Part shown: positions 22,392-34,739 of the stretch, piece after piece
Layout of the letters: every line of letters starts with the position of its first letter
How positions within the stretch are numbered: the stretch's first letter is position 1
Source of the DNA: Lichtheimia corymbifera B2541
Lineage: Eukaryota; Mucoromycota; Mucoromycetes; Mucorales; Lichtheimiaceae
Direction: 5' to 3'
NCBI GenBank assembly: GCA_000697475.1
Contig: JNEU01000860.1
Coordinates: 1 to 64,000 of the forward strand
DNA: 64,000 nt
Made by a program: the position numbers and the translations under genes
The notes under the pieces: model-generated
The model's input: the letters and a program-made list of their open reading frames with translations, nothing else
What the model was told of the DNA's origin: nothing
Database searches by the model: none

Positions 22392-24590
22392 ATGAACTCA
22401 GTTCACGACTCGACCAAAGATTGGCAACAGCAAACTGCTGCTTCAGATGCCTCAATGCACTACCCACCCATGGATCACCAGCATCACGGCTACCCAAGCA
22501 TGGGTGCCCCTGTTCATCCACCTCTGTAAGTGTACTTTTCGGTTTTTCTCTTTGGGATCATTATTGTCGTTTTGGGTATGTGTTGTGTTGTGGATGGAAT
22601 GTGCATGGCTGTCATTTATGCGGTCCCTTTGGTGCAACCTGAAGATGTGTGTTGTCCTCGGGAAAAGGGACCAACGTGGTAGCCATCTAAGGCTGGCTGG
22701 CTGTAGCAGCAGTAACAGCTATTTGCCAACAGCGGCGACATAATAATGGGACCTGAAAGATGAAACAGAGGAAGGGTGAGAAAAATAGACTCTCAAGAAC
22801 GTTTACTGATTTCTTCTTGCTTATGCAACAGCCATCAACACCATCCGCACTATGCAACGGCTACACACGGATATCAACCCAAGCCTGAAACCGACATGCG
22901 ACTCCCTGGGTGAGTTTTTTTTTGTTATATTTTTTATTGATGGGGGACAATCATCTCATCCCAAACAAACCCAGACGCCCGAGCCCCGCAAAGAATGAGA
23001 CCGCATCACCTGTAACAAGAACGCTTCCCCCATCATCATCTTCAACACCGCCACCGCCACCACCATTATCAGCACCTGGAATGCCATCCCCAAGTTATCG
23101 CAAGCGTAGTCGAAGTGATTCTTTATTTCCACAAGAAACAGGTCCTTTTTTCAGCTCAGCAAAACCATTCGATAATTTGTTTGCTTTGGACCGCACAAGT
23201 TTGTAAGTGTATTATCTCTCCCCCAAAACCCTATCTCTCTAAATTTCATGGGACCTTGCCCTCTCTCTCCCTCTGGCGCTCACTGTGAATGGCCCCCAAT
23301 TAACCTTTTTTCTCTCTCCCCCCCATTAGATTGACTGTACGCATTCATTCCAAGATGGATCGTGGTTTCTTCCTTGCTGATAATGATTGGACATGCTATC
23401 GTCGCAACTACTTTCAAGTCAGCAGTGCTTTCTCGATCCATGGTATCAATCATTATTACGCTGATCATGAGCCACCATGTCTTGTACGTAGTCAAGATGG
23501 GTTATTTTACCCTGTACGACGTTTCTTGTTGGGCATTTCTGCACGCGTATCCAACAGCGACAAGCGAATCGAGTTGGTGCAACATACACCCAAACGTGAC
23601 AAGGGACCGCAAATGACACCACAACCCAAGCCTATCATTCCTGGTGGTAATCTCAGTATGAGTGCAGTTGGCACCAATCAAAACATTGTCACATTTGAGC
23701 GTATTCAATTCAAGACTGCAACCGCCAACAATGGCAAGCGACGAGCAGCACAACAATATTACGTATGTGTTGTTGAATTGTATGCTGAAACCGATCAGGG
23801 CGAACAAATCAAGGTTGCTTCATGCCAATCAGCTCCCTTGGTTGTACGTGGTCGTAGCCCTGGTCATTATACTGATAGCCATCAAGAACGAGCTGCTGCT
23901 GCTATTAGTGCACCAGCTCCAACATCAGTTGCATCAGCCATGGCATCTCCACAACAAGATCGATTCTTTTCTTCGCAGCGGGCTGCACCTTATACACCCC
24001 CACCATCCACGGTAATGGGTGAATATGGACATTATCCTTATTATCCTCCACATCCATACATGCCTACCATGATGATGCCACCCACATCTTCACCTGGTGC
24101 CCCTCAAACAGCAACTTCGGCACCACCACCACCTCCTCCCCCTCAGGCTAATTATCATAATCCTGGTCCTTATATGGTTGCAGGCATGCCAGTTTCTTCT
24201 CCTCAACCATCATCACATTATCCAACTGCACCTGAATTTGCAGCTCCACCACCTCCACCACATCATAATCATCATCATCATCATCAACAGCAGCAGCAAC
24301 AGCATCATATGGCTACCCCTGATGAACACCCCAAGTTATCGCCCAATGGATATAACATGGAACCGGATTGGTCTCGATCACGTATCAATTCTGCAGGTTC
24401 AATGCCTCAATCCTATTTCTCGGCTCAAGGTACACCAACGCTTTCTTCAAATGCATCCCAAGCAAGTGCATTCTCCCCAACTACTCCCACAACTCCTTAT
24501 GTTGCTACAAGCAGTGCTGCTGCTGCCGCTAATGGAGGTGCTCGCAAGTACAATGCCGTCAACAACATTTGCAACCAACAAACTTCATAG
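22392..24590 (+). CDS. NDT80/PhoG-domain transcription factor
   Basis: Four exons, 22392-22525, 22832-22909, 22975-23202 and 23330-24590; 566 residues. The NDT80/PhoG DNA-binding domain (an Ig-fold of the p53/Rel superfamily) spans about residues 120-330: FDNLFALDRTS, then LTVRIHSKMDRGFFLADND, WTCYRRNYFQVSSAF, PVRRFLLGISARV, IVTFERIQFKTAT, YYVCVVELYAE and SAPLVVRGRSPGHY. Yeast Ndt80 drives mid-meiotic genes; Aspergillus XprG and Neurospora VIB-1 homologs control starvation and incompatibility responses. The N-terminus and the long C-terminal half are low complexity (His, Pro, Gln, Ala), likely activation segments. The first intron is 306 nt, several times the local norm, and contains a stable stem-loop (see that entry). 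The other introns are 65 and 127 nt. Confidence 0.95.
22620..22742 (+). ncRNA. Candidate structured RNA inside NDT80 intron 1 (H/ACA-like)
   Basis: Within the unusually long intron, GGTCCCTTT (22622-22630) pairs perfectly with AAAGGGACC (22664-22672). An inner GCAAC / GTTGT helix and GG/CC closure extend the stem. A second, weaker hairpin follows (about 22680-22725), then an ACA trinucleotide (22738-22740). The hairpin-hinge-hairpin-ACA order resembles an intronic H/ACA snoRNA. I did not find a convincing H box or guide pocket, so the class is a guess and the structure may be only intronic. Confidence 0.2.
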
Positions 24591-25262
24591 ATCCATTATC
24601 CACCCTACGTATATTTTTTCTATCTTCTCTACCTTGACACTCAAAACGTGCTCCTTTTTACCCTTCTCTTTTGTTTGTCCCTATATACACTACGTTACTG
24701 TTTTTTTTTCCTTTTTACTTGATATGATATGATTGTACTCTTTGTTTTCCCATTCTACTCTTGTGTGATTCCATTCCTTCTCTCTCTCTCTCTCTCTCTC
24801 GTATTATTGCCTGTCTCCCCCTCTTAAACACACATTATGTGAATTCTGTGATCATATATAATTGATACCTGATGTTACTATAGATAAAATCATGCTTTGC
24901 AAGCACATATACGCTGTGTCAATTCATTGTGTTACTTCTCGGGCCGCAATGTTGGTGGTACAGAGTGAGGAATGCATCAATCTCACGAGTGCATAGGCGC
25001 CTGATTACTTTATAAAGATGTGGATGCATGCAGCTACTCAAAACAAACGATGCAATCATGCATATGTGTGTGTGATGACAAGTATGTGAGTGTGCGTGTG
25101 AGCGAAATACAACAGTAGCAGCCAACAAGCTGGATCGGCGTTCCTGTTTCTCCCATGCGCTGAGTGTGGCTTGTCGAATCACATTGTGAGGAGCAAAGAG
25201 ACAGCACATGCATTCAGCACTTTTTTTTTTTCGTTCTCTCTCTCTCTTTTTTTTATATATCC
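24591..25262. other. Intergenic region with CT microsatellite
   Basis: Contains the 3' UTR of the NDT80-like gene, a perfect CT run at 24779-24800 and, near 25220-25258, long T and CT tracts directly before the PRMT1 start codon. No gene is recognised on either strand. Confidence 0.55.
24779..24800 (+). repeat. (TC)11 microsatellite
   Basis: Uninterrupted TC dinucleotides over 22 bases, in the 3' flank of the NDT80-like gene. Confidence 0.9.
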
Positions 25263-26607
<1,345 letters not shown>

Positions 26608-26960
26608 ACTAGTCATATTTATTGTATCCCTTGCACACACAAGACTCATTTGTTCTCATGAATCCCTTTTACTTTATCATGTTTGCATTCTAAATCATTT
26701 CATGTTTCTGTTTCAATACAAAAGCTATGCAACAATCAAAAATAGTTGCGGGCATTTATATAACCTGTAATCAGTCATCACAGTGTTTTGGTTACGTGCT
26801 GAACACTCTCACAATGGTACAGTTTGCTTAAGAACCCAGAGAAGAATTAATAGTATTTGCAACGTTGCTGGACTTGACCCATATTCAAATCAATAATATT
26901 TATCATGGAATGTACTATATAAAACTTTTCCCTATATATATACGGCCATGTACAATGATA

Positions 26961-29115
26961 TCATGTAAAGGATCCTGTAGCTTGAGGAGCAAACGGATTA
27001 CGTGTGGGTTGGCCTGTGTTGTTGACATCTAATCCCACAAGATCGCTTGTGCTGCTGGACTTTGCTGTTCCATTTGGTTGTGTTTTCATCGAATTGGCGA
27101 ACCCAGTACCTCTTCATATTGATTATCAGTATCGAGTACAGAAGACCATCCTACTCTTCTCATCTTTAACTTACACTGGGACACGCAAGTTGCCTGTGTT
27201 ACCAAAAGTATCTTGACCCCTAATCATACGTGTGAGTTATGCAGCTCGATTGAACGTATGTTAATCTACACTTACTCTCCCGATGCAAGTAAAGAATTCA
27301 ACTTTGCATATCGTGGATCGACATTACCACCAGTGGGCATAGAGCTTGAAAGCTATGAAAAAAGCAGTTAGATTATCAATTACCACTACTATCCTTCTTT
27401 ATAATATATGTACCTGCTGACCAGTTGGTTGAGCATTCAATGGGCTTTGAGATGGGCCAAAAGGATTATTCGTGCCAGTTGCCATGGCGACTTGAGGAGG
27501 GGTAGTTGTGCCTGTACCAATGGTGCCGGTAGCCATGGATGATTGTGTTGCAGGGCTCCAATTCATTGCACTGGGAGTGTTATTTTGAAAGGGAGATGCC
27601 ATTCCCGTTGTCATTGGCTGTTGAGCTGTCATCCCTGTGGGCATTGTATTCTGAAATTGCGAGCCACCAAAATTGTTAGGTTGCTGCATAGACATTCCTG
27701 TCATCATTGGCTGCTGCTGCTGCTGTTGTTGTTGTTGTTGTTGTTGTTGCAATAACATTGATTGGGGTGACATCATTGAATTTGGTTGGAAGGGAGCTGC
27801 ACCTGTATATTGCTGTGGTAAACCCGTCATTTGTGCTTGCATACCAGCTGCTGCCCATGGGTTGTTATTGGCTGAAATTGGATCATTGAAGGTAAAGCTG
27901 CTCATCCCAGTCGGCTGTTGTTGCTGTTGTTGTGCTGCATAAGGATTGATTTGAGCGTTGTAGTTTTGCGGGAATGGATTCAACTGATCATCTCCGAGAA
28001 GGTCCTTTTCATTCTGACGTGCAAGCTTTTCCCTCTTTTTACGTTCCAGCTCGCGAGCTTCTTGTTCGCTCATCTCAATAGCTCGTGCAAGATCAGAATC
28101 ACTACATACATATATCAGCCATGATTACTCTTAAAAGTGATTGATCCTTTTACCCCCTTTACCTTTGTTCTTGATTCTTTTTCTCGTTTTGTGCTAGTCG
28201 TCGTGATTCTTCGATCGCTCTTTGTAATTCTGGATCATCCGGATCATTATTGTTGTTCATCCGTCCTGGTGTTCGACTGTACGGTGATCCATAATAGCTT
28301 CCTGTTGATGGTCCTACTCCTGGTCCACCTCGACCATATCCCATGGTTTCATTGAAATAATCTCCCACACCAGCCATCCGATCTCGCATTTGACCTCGTG
28401 ATTGACGTTCTTCTCTCAACCGTGCATCATCCATCAACAAACTGGAGATATCTTTGGCTTTCTGACGTACTAACATGACCACGTGTTAAGAATAACTCGC
28501 CGAAATTGACACTTTGATATAACAAACTTACCATTAGCACCCACATCACGTCCATTGTCATCAATGTGTTGGAACTCTTTGAGTGTCTTGACAACGTATG
28601 CATTTTCCTTGGCATAAAGCACCACATTTTCGGAGCCGACATGAATACAGTAATCCAAAAGCAAGAGAGCCTAGCACGTGCATGTTTATATATGTCTTGG
28701 CTCCATGATCACATTACACTATTACATACCTTGAATACGTGACGCCAATTTTTTCCTTTATCATTGAGACGACGATCGATCATATCCATAATCTCCACAA
28801 AGTCATGCCTATATTATTAAATGTCAGTAAGGGTACACAACAATGACGAGGGAGTACAAGTGTGATCCCAGCCTTCTTGTTCTTATAAACCCCACCCTAG
28901 CACTGGATACTTTACTCGTTGTATGTCATTTGTGCGATCTCGTTCATGATGGTGCCGCTTGGTCCCCATGGGTCATTCGATGTCGCTTCTCTCACTCGAA
29001 TCTGGGCATCAGAGAATCCTTTGGCATAGTTTTTACTGCACAGCTGAATGAGCCTATTGCCATGACTAGAATAAAAGCGACCTTACATGCTTCGAGCAAC
29101 TCCACGAGCAGTCAT
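26961..29115 (-). CDS. Epsin (ENTH domain endocytic adaptor, Ent1/2-like)
   Basis: Nine exons: 29115-29087, 29035-28916, 28808-28730, 28670-28532, 28469-28163, 28101-27414, 27352-27276, 27219-27175, 27111-26961; 544 residues. The ENTH domain (about 1-140) binds PtdIns(4,5)P2: KNYAKGFSDAQIRVREATSN, DPWGPSGTIMNEIA, HDFVEIMDMIDRRLND, ALLLLDYCIHVGSENV and KTLKEFQHIDDNGRDVG. Two ubiquitin-interacting motifs follow, DPELQRAIEESRRLAQ and SDLARAIEMSEQEARE, the second made at an exon junction. The rest is Gln-rich with a polyglutamine run and NPF motifs (NPFPQ, NPFGPS, NPFAPQ near the C-terminus) for EH-domain partners. DTFGNTGNLRVP is a conserved epsin block. The terminal splice sites were fixed by reading phase; the weakest is the acceptor at 27112. 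Confidence 0.92.
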
Positions 29116-29587
29116 AATAGTAGAAAGATGAAGAGAGAGGAAAAAGAAAAGAAAAACTAGTGCCAAACTGAACCAGTCGTTATAGACCCCGCATATCCAA
29201 ACTAAATTCATGCAAATCCCCCACTAGTGATCGCCAAGATTTTCGCTATTCGTCCAACCCATCAAGCTTTTATAACACTATTTGTGTAACATCTCTAATA
29301 TAAAGCAGGAAAGCAAAAACAATATTACATACGAAGGGAAAATAGGTCGATAGTTGTAAAAGGAAAAGGAATAAAAAAGTGCGCATATAAATGTTGGTGC
29401 GGATTGGTCATTGGTGTTGTTGTGGTTGTTGTGGTAGTCATCGTTGTCATCATCAGATATGAGTGTGCATTGTATGTATGTATATGTATAGATGTGTGTG
29501 TGTGTGGGTTGTATCTTGATGGATGCTTCCAAGTGTGTAGTTGCGTGCAAGTGTCATTAGGAGGGGTTGTTGTCGTCGTAGTTGCTG
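29116..29587. other. Intergenic: epsin promoter and kelch 3' region
   Basis: About 470 bp, with GT/GTT simple-sequence runs at 29400-29510 that probably belong to the kelch gene's 3' UTR. No gene recognised. Confidence 0.5.
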
Positions 29588-31502
29588 TTATAGATCAATT
29601 TCAAAGTTGGTGATCTGAGGCAGATATGCACAGGCACTTAATTCCAGCATGTACACGTCGTCGAATACTGTTTTGCCATCGTATCCTCCAAGGACATACA
29701 ATCGTGAATCGTGCAGCACAGCTGCATGATAACCTCTTGGACTAGGAGCTCCACCATAAATCCTTCGTGATTCCCAACTCATGGTCACTATAGAAATCCT
29801 TAATATTGGCATTCTCCTTTTGATATATCATTCTTACTACACTCACCTAAATTCAATAGCAATACCTCGTTGGAATATCGAGACCCATCATGTCCTCCAA
29901 TCACAAATACATAAGAGCCAACTTGTGTAGCTGAATGTGCAAGACGTGGGACAATGCGATCCAACTCCACTTGCGTCCATTGATTGGTAACTATTTGATA
30001 GGCAATCAGTCAGCCTTTATCCTTGTACCTCCCTCTCTTTCAATATCGCTTACCAAGATCCAATACGTGCACATCACTGAAGCACTCATGACCATCACTG
30101 CCACCAAATACAATCAATTTGTCCTTGACGAGGTTGCTTGTATGGTAACCACGGGCAATAGGAGGAACACCAGATGTAGAAAGTTGTGACCACCGAGGAC
30201 GTGCAGGATCCGAGATATCAAGGATATGGACATCTGACAAAGCTCTTGCACCATCACCGCCTCCCATAACTACGATTTTATCGTTCCATAGACATGTCGT
30301 ATGTGCACGACGTGGCGATGGTGGAATGCCTTCCGTAGCCGGTTTACTCCACACAAGAGTATCTATGATACAATCATTATTAGCTATCCCATCCTCATCT
30401 TAGCCATGTATATGCCAATCCTTACCTGCATTGAGTACATAGAGGTCATTAAAGTAATTTGGTCCATCACCACCACCGAAAATGTAAAGATAACGTGCTC
30501 GTTTGCCGGATCCCAAATCTCGTTCAACGAGTGTGCTGGAATGTGCACGACAAGGAGGAGGAGGTTGTCCCACTGTTCTAGGTTTTGACCATGTCATTGT
30601 ATCTAGGTAATGTAACGGTTAGAGTCCATGTGTGTATATATACCTTGCTTCCCCTATTCCACTCCTTTCCTTACCCATATCCAAGACGTAGAGTGCATTG
30701 AAGCATGTCTTGATGTCACAACCGCCAAACACAAACAATTGTTCGCCAATGAGATTGATCGTATGCGCTCGCAATGGTCTTGATGGACCACGTCCATAGG
30801 TGACTGAACGCGACCAATACATTCCTGCAGCAGGTGCTGGGGGTACACTTGGACTAGCGGATAATTCCAAAGCTGCTGCCATATGGTCAGGCATTGCACG
30901 TTTCGAACGTCGAGGTTGCAAGTTGTTATGTGACGACACGTGGCGTACATGTTGTTGCTTTGGTCTTGATGGTACTGTTTGTGCTGATCGTGTACGCTCT
31001 AATGGTTGACTAATTGGCGGTGGACTTGTCTGGATGTGTGGATATGACGCTAATATAATAAAAAGTACGTAGATTAGCATCCATCATCCATGACATATCA
31101 CACTATTATATACCTGATGGAGAAAGCTGCTCGGCTGGCATGGAAGCATAAGAGCGTAAAAGGTTTGACTCTTGAGTTGGACTCCTGGGATAATCGGTAC
31201 TAGTTCTCGGAATAGCGGCAACGTCGTCTCCACGCTGCATTTCGGGAGGAAGTGTTGGTGATTCGGGTAGCTCAGAGACAGTGCTGCTAATGACAAGATT
31301 GAATAAGAGGGTGGGAATATCAAGGCATATAAAGAGGGTGTGCGTACCTGTCATCATCACGGTGTAAGCCCGAGTTCATAGACAAGGTGCTAGAAGTAAT
31401 GTCGGCATTCATGTAACGGCTGTTGTTGTTGCTGTTGTTGGCGGTGGTTGTCATGACATGATGCGAGCCAGAGGAAGCGCTCGATGTGGTGAACTGAGAC
31501 AT
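29588..31502 (-). CDS. Kelch-repeat protein with disordered N-terminus
   Basis: Seven exons: 31502-31348, 31286-31114, 31049-30675, 30602-30426, 30362-30054, 29990-29847, 29787-29588; 510 residues. Residues 1-190 are Ser/Pro/Asn-rich and probably unstructured. The remainder is a kelch beta-propeller of six or seven blades, each with the hallmark Gly-Gly and spaced Tyr/Trp: RAHTINLIGEQLFVFGGCD, RAHSSTLV then YLYIFGGGDG, RAHTTCLWNDKIVVMGGGDG, RGYHTSNLVKDKLIVFGGSDG, RLAHSATQVGSYVFVIGGHDG and RGYHAAVLHDSRLYVLGGYDG. Exon ends fall at equivalent places in successive blades (just after LD or LN before the next W), so the introns mark the repeat unit. Related fungal kelch proteins (Tea1, Kel1) act in polarity; no coiled coil is seen here, so that role is only a possibility. 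Confidence 0.9.
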
Positions 31503-32198
31503 TGGGGAAGCAATGTTCTCCTATTGACTTTGGCAGATATGGTTCGGAAAAATTGAAGGTGGGAAAGAGAAAGCTTGAAAGAAGAGGAGGAGGAGCTTAT
31601 GAATGCGGACTTGGACAGCAACAGTAGCGGATATGAGATTGACGTCGTCGTCTATAGTCAACACAACGACACTCACCTTCATTCTAATGCTTATCATGCG
31701 GAAAAAACAAGGCGTCATTTGCCAAAGTATTCCTCGTTATCGAATAAAATTGACTTTTACTATTACCCATTCCTCTTGTTGCTGCACATTGCAGCAGTAA
31801 TAATAAGACAACCGGAACGATTGCAACCCCGAATCTGACAATACAAGGATGATGTTTTTCCTTCTCTCTCCCCTTCGTTCCTTAGCCAAACTAGGGATGG
31901 TAAATCTCCACAGATTTGCCATAGCACAAATCCCTAAAGCGGGATAGGCACCTTTTTATCCCGTTCAAAGGGCGGGTTGACAGGCTATCGTGGTTGTACA
32001 ACAACGGGAATCGCCGTTATGATATCTTAGCCCAAAATGTCATGTGTGTACAAGTTGATCGTGTGCAACCTAATACATGTTGGTTTTGTAACCTATGGTC
32101 TGTTTTTATACCATTGCTCTTTCTATCAGCATACAGTCACTGGCAATCGAAAGGAGAAAACAGTGATCATACACACATGGCACTTTAAGCATGCTAAA
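31503..32198. other. Intergenic region upstream of kelch gene
   Basis: About 700 bp without a supported gene. It contains the double-hairpin element at 31892-31963. The ORFs at 31575-31838 are short and unrelated to known proteins. Confidence 0.5.
31892..31963. repeat. Tandem hairpins, MITE-like remnant
   Basis: First hairpin: TAGGGAT (31892-31898) pairs with ATCCCTA (31930-31936), enclosing GGTAAATCT (31899-31907) against AGATTTGCC (31912-31920). Second hairpin: CGGGATA (31940-31946) with TATCCCG (31957-31963). GGGCGGG follows at 31970-31976. The motifs GGTAAATCT and GGGCGG also occur in the palindrome at 13223-13368, which suggests that the two are related decayed elements. Confidence 0.45.
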
Positions 32199-32591
32199 CT
32201 AAACACGGCTCGGCGTTATTAGGAGACAACAACTACACAGGAGGAGGGTACTACTTCTACTACTACTTTCATTTGAACAATATGCAACGCGTATATGGCC
32301 TTGAAACACATGAATCAATAAAAGGCGTTTGCATATCGGTATTACCTTGCTGCGGATGATGGCACTTGGATATGTCAATAATAGAAAAGGCGCCACCGTC
32401 GTCTCCATATACGAGCAAATCGACCATCACAGGACATGTGCCAGATTCCAGATTTGTATCAACCCACTGTTGGCCGTTGCTGCCAAATCCAAATACTAAG
32501 CGTCTAACATACAATCGAACACGTTCTCGGGGTTCAACTTTTCAGAAACGTTCTCGATACTTGGTGTCTCTTTGGGTTGTTTGCTGGTCAT
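32199..32591 (-). CDS. Possible small gene, unrecognised
   Basis: A phase-consistent model has three exons: 32591-32561, 32495-32346 and 32299-32199, coding 93 residues. The middle exon reads IFGFGSNGQQWVDTNLESG, then MVDLLVYGDDGGAFSIIDIS, which has a protein-like composition. I recognise no family. Donors are GTATCG and GTAATA, weaker than in neighbouring genes. Its start would lie only 64 bp from the start of the equally uncertain plus-strand gene at 32656, so at most one of the two may be real. Confidence 0.25.
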
Positions 32592-32655
32592 GTTAAGAAG
32601 AAAGAAACGTAATTTTATATCCAAATGATGCATGCATGTTGTTGATCAAAAGAAT

Positions 32656-33200
32656 ATGCTCCCCCAATCACCTGAACATGTAATCAAATCCTTATCATAT
32701 TCCATTTGCGGCCAATGTGAAGATTAAGTGTGGTCTAGCCAAGCCCAATGTCAACAGCAATGCGTACCGTTACACAGTCCCCCACTCGGCATGTTTGCCT
32801 ACACCCGATGACCAAGGTGGCTGCATATACTTCTTCTCCACATCACTCCTCAAGGTTGGTAGAAATCATTAGTATTGTATTTTATCAGCTGAATTAAAAG
32901 AAAACTGACTAGCCAATCAGTACTATTATAGCCAAGAATCATAAGAATCTATCATTGACTACTTCTTCTGCACCACCCAATGGTGTAAGCAATCAAAGTG
33001 CTATTGGTAGAGATGGGCGATTTTTACATGCATGGGTGCGTGAATTGCTATGCACACATGAGGAAGGTGTTTGCTGGAGCGCTTTTATCAGTAGTGTTTG
33101 GGTCTCTTGGAAAGAGCCTGGGTGTGATTGTCCATGCATAAATCGGCAACTGCATAATCAAATTAGGGGCAAAGTGGCAATATCCATCATCGAACAATGA
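32656..33200 (+). CDS. Possible small Cys/Trp-rich gene, unrecognised
   Basis: Three exons keep one frame: 32656-32679, 32723-32858 and 32932-33200; 142 residues. The longest block is DGRFLHAWVRELLCTHEEGV, then CWSAFISSVWVSWKEPG and CDCPCINRQ. It holds several cysteines and tryptophans and matches no family known to me. The first intron is 43 nt, at the short end for this window. It could be a decayed gene or mobile-element relic next to the hairpin element. Confidence 0.3.
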
Positions 33201-34292
33201 CATCAATTTGCTATCACGGTATTTCAAGTCATCCACCACTTGTTATGGCCATAAAAGTACAAAGAAACCTGCCAATATCAGGATGCTTTTATACTTTCAT
33301 AGCAGCAGTATCCGTGTATGCTTGCACATTTGATACTGTAAACAGCAATGATGATCCAATTACATTAACATCAGCTACCTGGTATTGTTCGTCATCTGGG
33401 CCCTGGTTGGTTATAGTTATGCTCCACGAGTTGTAATAAACGAAGGCGGTGCCATGACATGCTATCATCACTGCATTCATATGTGGATGGGACACGACTA
33501 TTGTAGCGACTATAATAAAGAAGAGCAAGTACTCGCTATACAAGGCACACGACAAATTGGGGTGCTTTATTTATCCTTGTCTTCCACGAAAGGAACTTTT
33601 GTTTTCTAATATGCGAATAGACATATAAGGGGCTGGGTGCTAAAAGTCATCCTGGCTAAATTAGGGGTTGGTGAGAAGAGAGAGAAGAGGAGAAGGGGGC
33701 TATTTGATAAGCAGAGAAAGTGAGTCAATATGACCATTGCGTGAAGCTGAGAGAAAATCACATAATCGTTTCAATCGTATCTGGATGGCTATTGGTTTCC
33801 ATGTACCTGCAACTCACATACATATTCTTTGTTTCCAAGAGTACATGATAAGAAGGTTTCCGCAGTCGTCGTATTATCCATTTGTATCACAAGGGATCTG
33901 CTTGGCCACCTGGTATCATTCATGCTCTTTCACCTTGCATCTCAACAGGGATCTGCATGACGATAATGTGTGTGGTGGTGGTGCTATTGACCCCGCAGCA
34001 TTATCATCCATCCGCAGTTCTTTTTTCATTTGTTTTGCTCATTTGTATCACTCTTCTCCTTTACAAATCCCCCCATTTCAAGAGCGCCGCAGTTAGTTTA
34101 TGTCTATGTGTGTGTGTGTGTGTACCAATACAAGTGGATGTATGCCAAGCGCATCTTGTCATGTTGTTATCGGGTGTAATGTGGGGGGGGGAACATCTCT
34201 CTCTCTTTCTTTATCGGTCTTGTTATAAAAGCAGCTCACCTCCCTTCCTCATCTTTCTTTCTCTCTTATTCTTCACTTTTTTTATTACATCA
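33201..34292. other. Unresolved region with overlapping ORFs, then SERTA-like gene promoter
   Basis: At 33197-33609 both strands carry open frames of about 75-88 codons. On the plus strand a signal-like SGCFYTFIAAVSVYA and a Cys/His-rich stretch (CYHHCIHMWMGHDYC) lie in different frames. On the minus strand SWSITITNQGPDDEQYQ looks protein-like. I could not join them with good splice sites. The right part (33660-34292) is promoter: a purine-rich tract, a TG run (34108-34122), a G9 tract and a TATA box at 34224. Confidence 0.4.
34224..34231 (+). promoter_or_regulatory. TATA box of the SERTA-like gene
   Basis: TATAAAAG, 62 bp before the start codon at 34293, preceded by CT-rich sequence. Spacing and sequence fit a core promoter with a short leader. 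Confidence 0.55.
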
Positions 34293-34739
34293 ATGTCGTC
34301 ACATATATCACACGACGCGTATACATCAGCCATGGCTACAGAGTATATTCGTGGCCTTTCTTTCCAAAAGCTTCAAGAGATACACAACTCAAACGTCGAC
34401 CAGTCCATTCACAAGCTTGTCTTGATCACCAATTTGCTTCGAATGGAAACCCAAATGCACAACCAACAAGATGACGACGACATGCTAGAACAGCAATGGC
34501 TAAACACATGCTTGGACGAGCTTCAAGAAGACGAGCAACAAGAAGATCCAATGGATACTGAACCACCGATACCGGATAACCGACAGCAACATCATTATCA
34601 ACCTCATTGCATGGATGAACGAGACGACTTTCGAGAACAACCCTACTGGTCTGTCGTGGCAGTTCAAGATACTGACATGAAGGAGCTTTATTACACGTTT
34701 CGAAACTTTCATAATGCTTGTGAACACTGGCTGGCCTAG
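34293..34739 (+). CDS. Small SERTA-motif-like acidic protein
   Basis: A single exon of 148 residues. Residues about 20-55 read LSFQKLQEIHNSNVD, then QSIHKLVLITNLLRMETQM. This follows the SERTA pattern of animal SERTAD/CDCA4 transcription cofactors: a short KL helix, then a Pro/Asp-spaced helix with VLI.N.LR. After it come acidic, Gln-rich segments (DDDDMLEQQWLNTCLDELQ) resembling a small acidic activation region, and a C-terminal block LYYTFRNFHNACEHWLA. The assignment is by eye; SERTA is weakly conserved and mostly described in metazoans. A TATA box 62 bp upstream and a CT-rich leader support a real, probably well-expressed gene. Confidence 0.6.
   Translation: MSSHISHDAYTSAMATEYIRGLSFQKLQEIHNSNVDQSIHKLVLITNLLRMETQMHNQQDDDDMLEQQWLNTCLDELQEDEQQEDPMDTEPPIPDNRQQHHYQPHCMDERDDFREQPYWSVVAVQDTDMKELYYTFRNFHNACEHWLA

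Noticed and set aside
24097..24732. 211-codon plus-strand ORF rich in Leu/His
   Set aside because: Alternative frame of the CAT/CCA-rich NDT80 C-terminal region; composition explains its length.
27719..27750. CTG/TTG trinucleotide array considered as a separate repeat element
   Set aside because: It is the polyglutamine-coding stretch of the epsin gene, in frame with that exon.
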